14,672 nucleotides of DNA, taken from assembly GCA_023389295.1 (NCBI GenBank), contig JAEWEO010000070.1, positions 1 to 14,672 of the forward strand, in the 5' to 3' direction. Positions 14,093-14,672 of the stretch are shown piece by piece. The notes beneath the pieces were generated by a model. That model was not told where the DNA came from. It searched no databases and saw only the letters and a list, made by a program, of their open reading frames with translations. A program made the position numbers and the translations under genes. Position 1 is the stretch's first letter. Each line of letters begins with the position of its first letter. The stretch is from Bacillota bacterium (GTDB lineage Bacteria; Bacillota; Clostridia; Lachnospirales; Lachnospiraceae).

Positions 14093-14672
14093 TTATTCTC
14101 TAACATAGCTCATCAAATCTTCTAAGATTGCCTGATATCCGTTTGCATACATATGGACACCTTCTATGGAAAATTCATGCTTTAAATTATGATTTTCATC
14201 CAATAGATTACGATTGATATTAATAAATTTGGCTTGGTATTTTTCTGCCATCTGCTCTAGCGCTTCGTTAGCCTCATTTATTCTTTTGTTTGTTCTCACC
14301 TGTAACCATTGTTTTGCAAATTCATTGCCAAAATCATAATCTCCATTCACAGGATAATATGCTAAAATATAAAGCTTTGTTTGTGGTAAGCGTTCCTTTA
14401 TCTCATCTAGTATTTCTTCATAACGGTCTATTAGTACTTCCTTTGTATAATCAGGAAGACTCAGGTCATTGGTTCCAATATTGATAAAAATTTTGGATGG
14501 TTCTAGATCAAATATCATCGTATCTAATTCATCCTTCATTTCCTGCGTTGTGTAACCTCCAATACCACGGTTATAAATCGTCTCCTTGATATCATAATCT
14601 AGAATAAATTCATATATAGGAAACTGTTCCATCAAAGAGGAACCTACAAATAAAATCTGTCCCTTCTTTACA
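14093..14672 (-). CDS. SGNH/GDSL-family hydrolase, 5' end cut by window edge
   Basis: The frame is open to the right edge, so the N-terminus is missing; 192 complete codons remain before the stop. The first visible residues V-K-K-G-Q-I-L-F-V-G-S-S-L-M-E-Q-F are SGNH block I with the nucleophile Ser in G-S-S. Block II is N-R-G-I-G-G, block III I-G-T-N-D, and block V I-E-G-V-H, where Glu stands in the usual Asp position of D-x-x-H. Such enzymes act as esterases, lysophospholipases or deacetylases; the substrate is not predictable. A TTG at 14635 could be misread as a start, but block I lies upstream of it, so the true start is outside the window. No clear terminator is seen in the 142-base gap to the transpeptidase gene. 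Confidence 0.88.
   Translation of the reverse strand, partial: VKKGQILFVGSSLMEQFPIYEFILDYDIKETIYNRGIGGYTTQEMKDELDTMIFDLEPSKIFINIGTNDLSLPDYTKEVLIDRYEEILDEIKERLPQTKLYILAYYPVNGDYDFGNEFAKQWLQVRTNKRINEANEALEQMAEKYQAKFININRNLLDENHNLKHEFSIEGVHMYANGYQAILEDLMSYVRE

Overview
The window looks like chromosome of an anaerobic, butyrate-forming Firmicute, most likely a Clostridia member near Lachnospiraceae. The basis is low GC, strong AGGAGG-type ribosome sites, and a crt-hbd-bcd-etfB-etfA cluster in the order I associate with Lachnospiraceae (in C. acetobutylicum hbd comes last). I cannot name the species. All eleven well-supported genes plus the partial lysR, twelve in all, lie on the minus strand, so the text reads from high to low coordinates. 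I see no rRNA, tRNA, CRISPR array, insertion sequence, phage gene or attachment site.

From the right edge: a partial SGNH/GDSL hydrolase (runs off at 14672); a membrane-anchored L,D-transpeptidase with its own promoter; an XRE-type helix-turn-helix protein with a TPR-like helical C-terminus; a GGDEF diguanylate cyclase with a Cys-rich N-terminal sensor region; a lipoprotein class D beta-lactamase behind a perfect sigma-A consensus promoter; and a secreted trypsin-like protease with Ig-like domains. Apart from the two regulators this part is a cell-envelope neighbourhood. Each gene seems to be its own transcription unit, several with a visible promoter and terminator.

Next comes a 512-base gap (6449-6960). 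It holds the terminator of the protease gene, then a good promoter with a near-consensus Rex operator just downstream of the expected transcription start, then a leader of about 290 nt with an 18-bp inverted repeat. This leads into crt-hbd-bcd-etfB-etfA, which converts 3-hydroxybutyryl-CoA/acetoacetyl-CoA to butyryl-CoA, with Bcd and the Etf pair expected to couple crotonyl-CoA reduction to ferredoxin reduction. No thiolase is present in the window. A strong terminator follows etfA.

Just after it lies a divergent Rex-family NADH-sensing repressor whose -10 box and start site lie inside a 34-bp near-perfect palindrome, and then a LysR-type regulator cut by the left edge. A NADH-using operon with a Rex box next to a rex gene is the main functional unit here: high NADH should release Rex and open the NAD(H)-reoxidising butyrate branch. 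The main open points are that this Rex differs from the usual NADH-binding signature and that its own palindrome is not a canonical Rex box.
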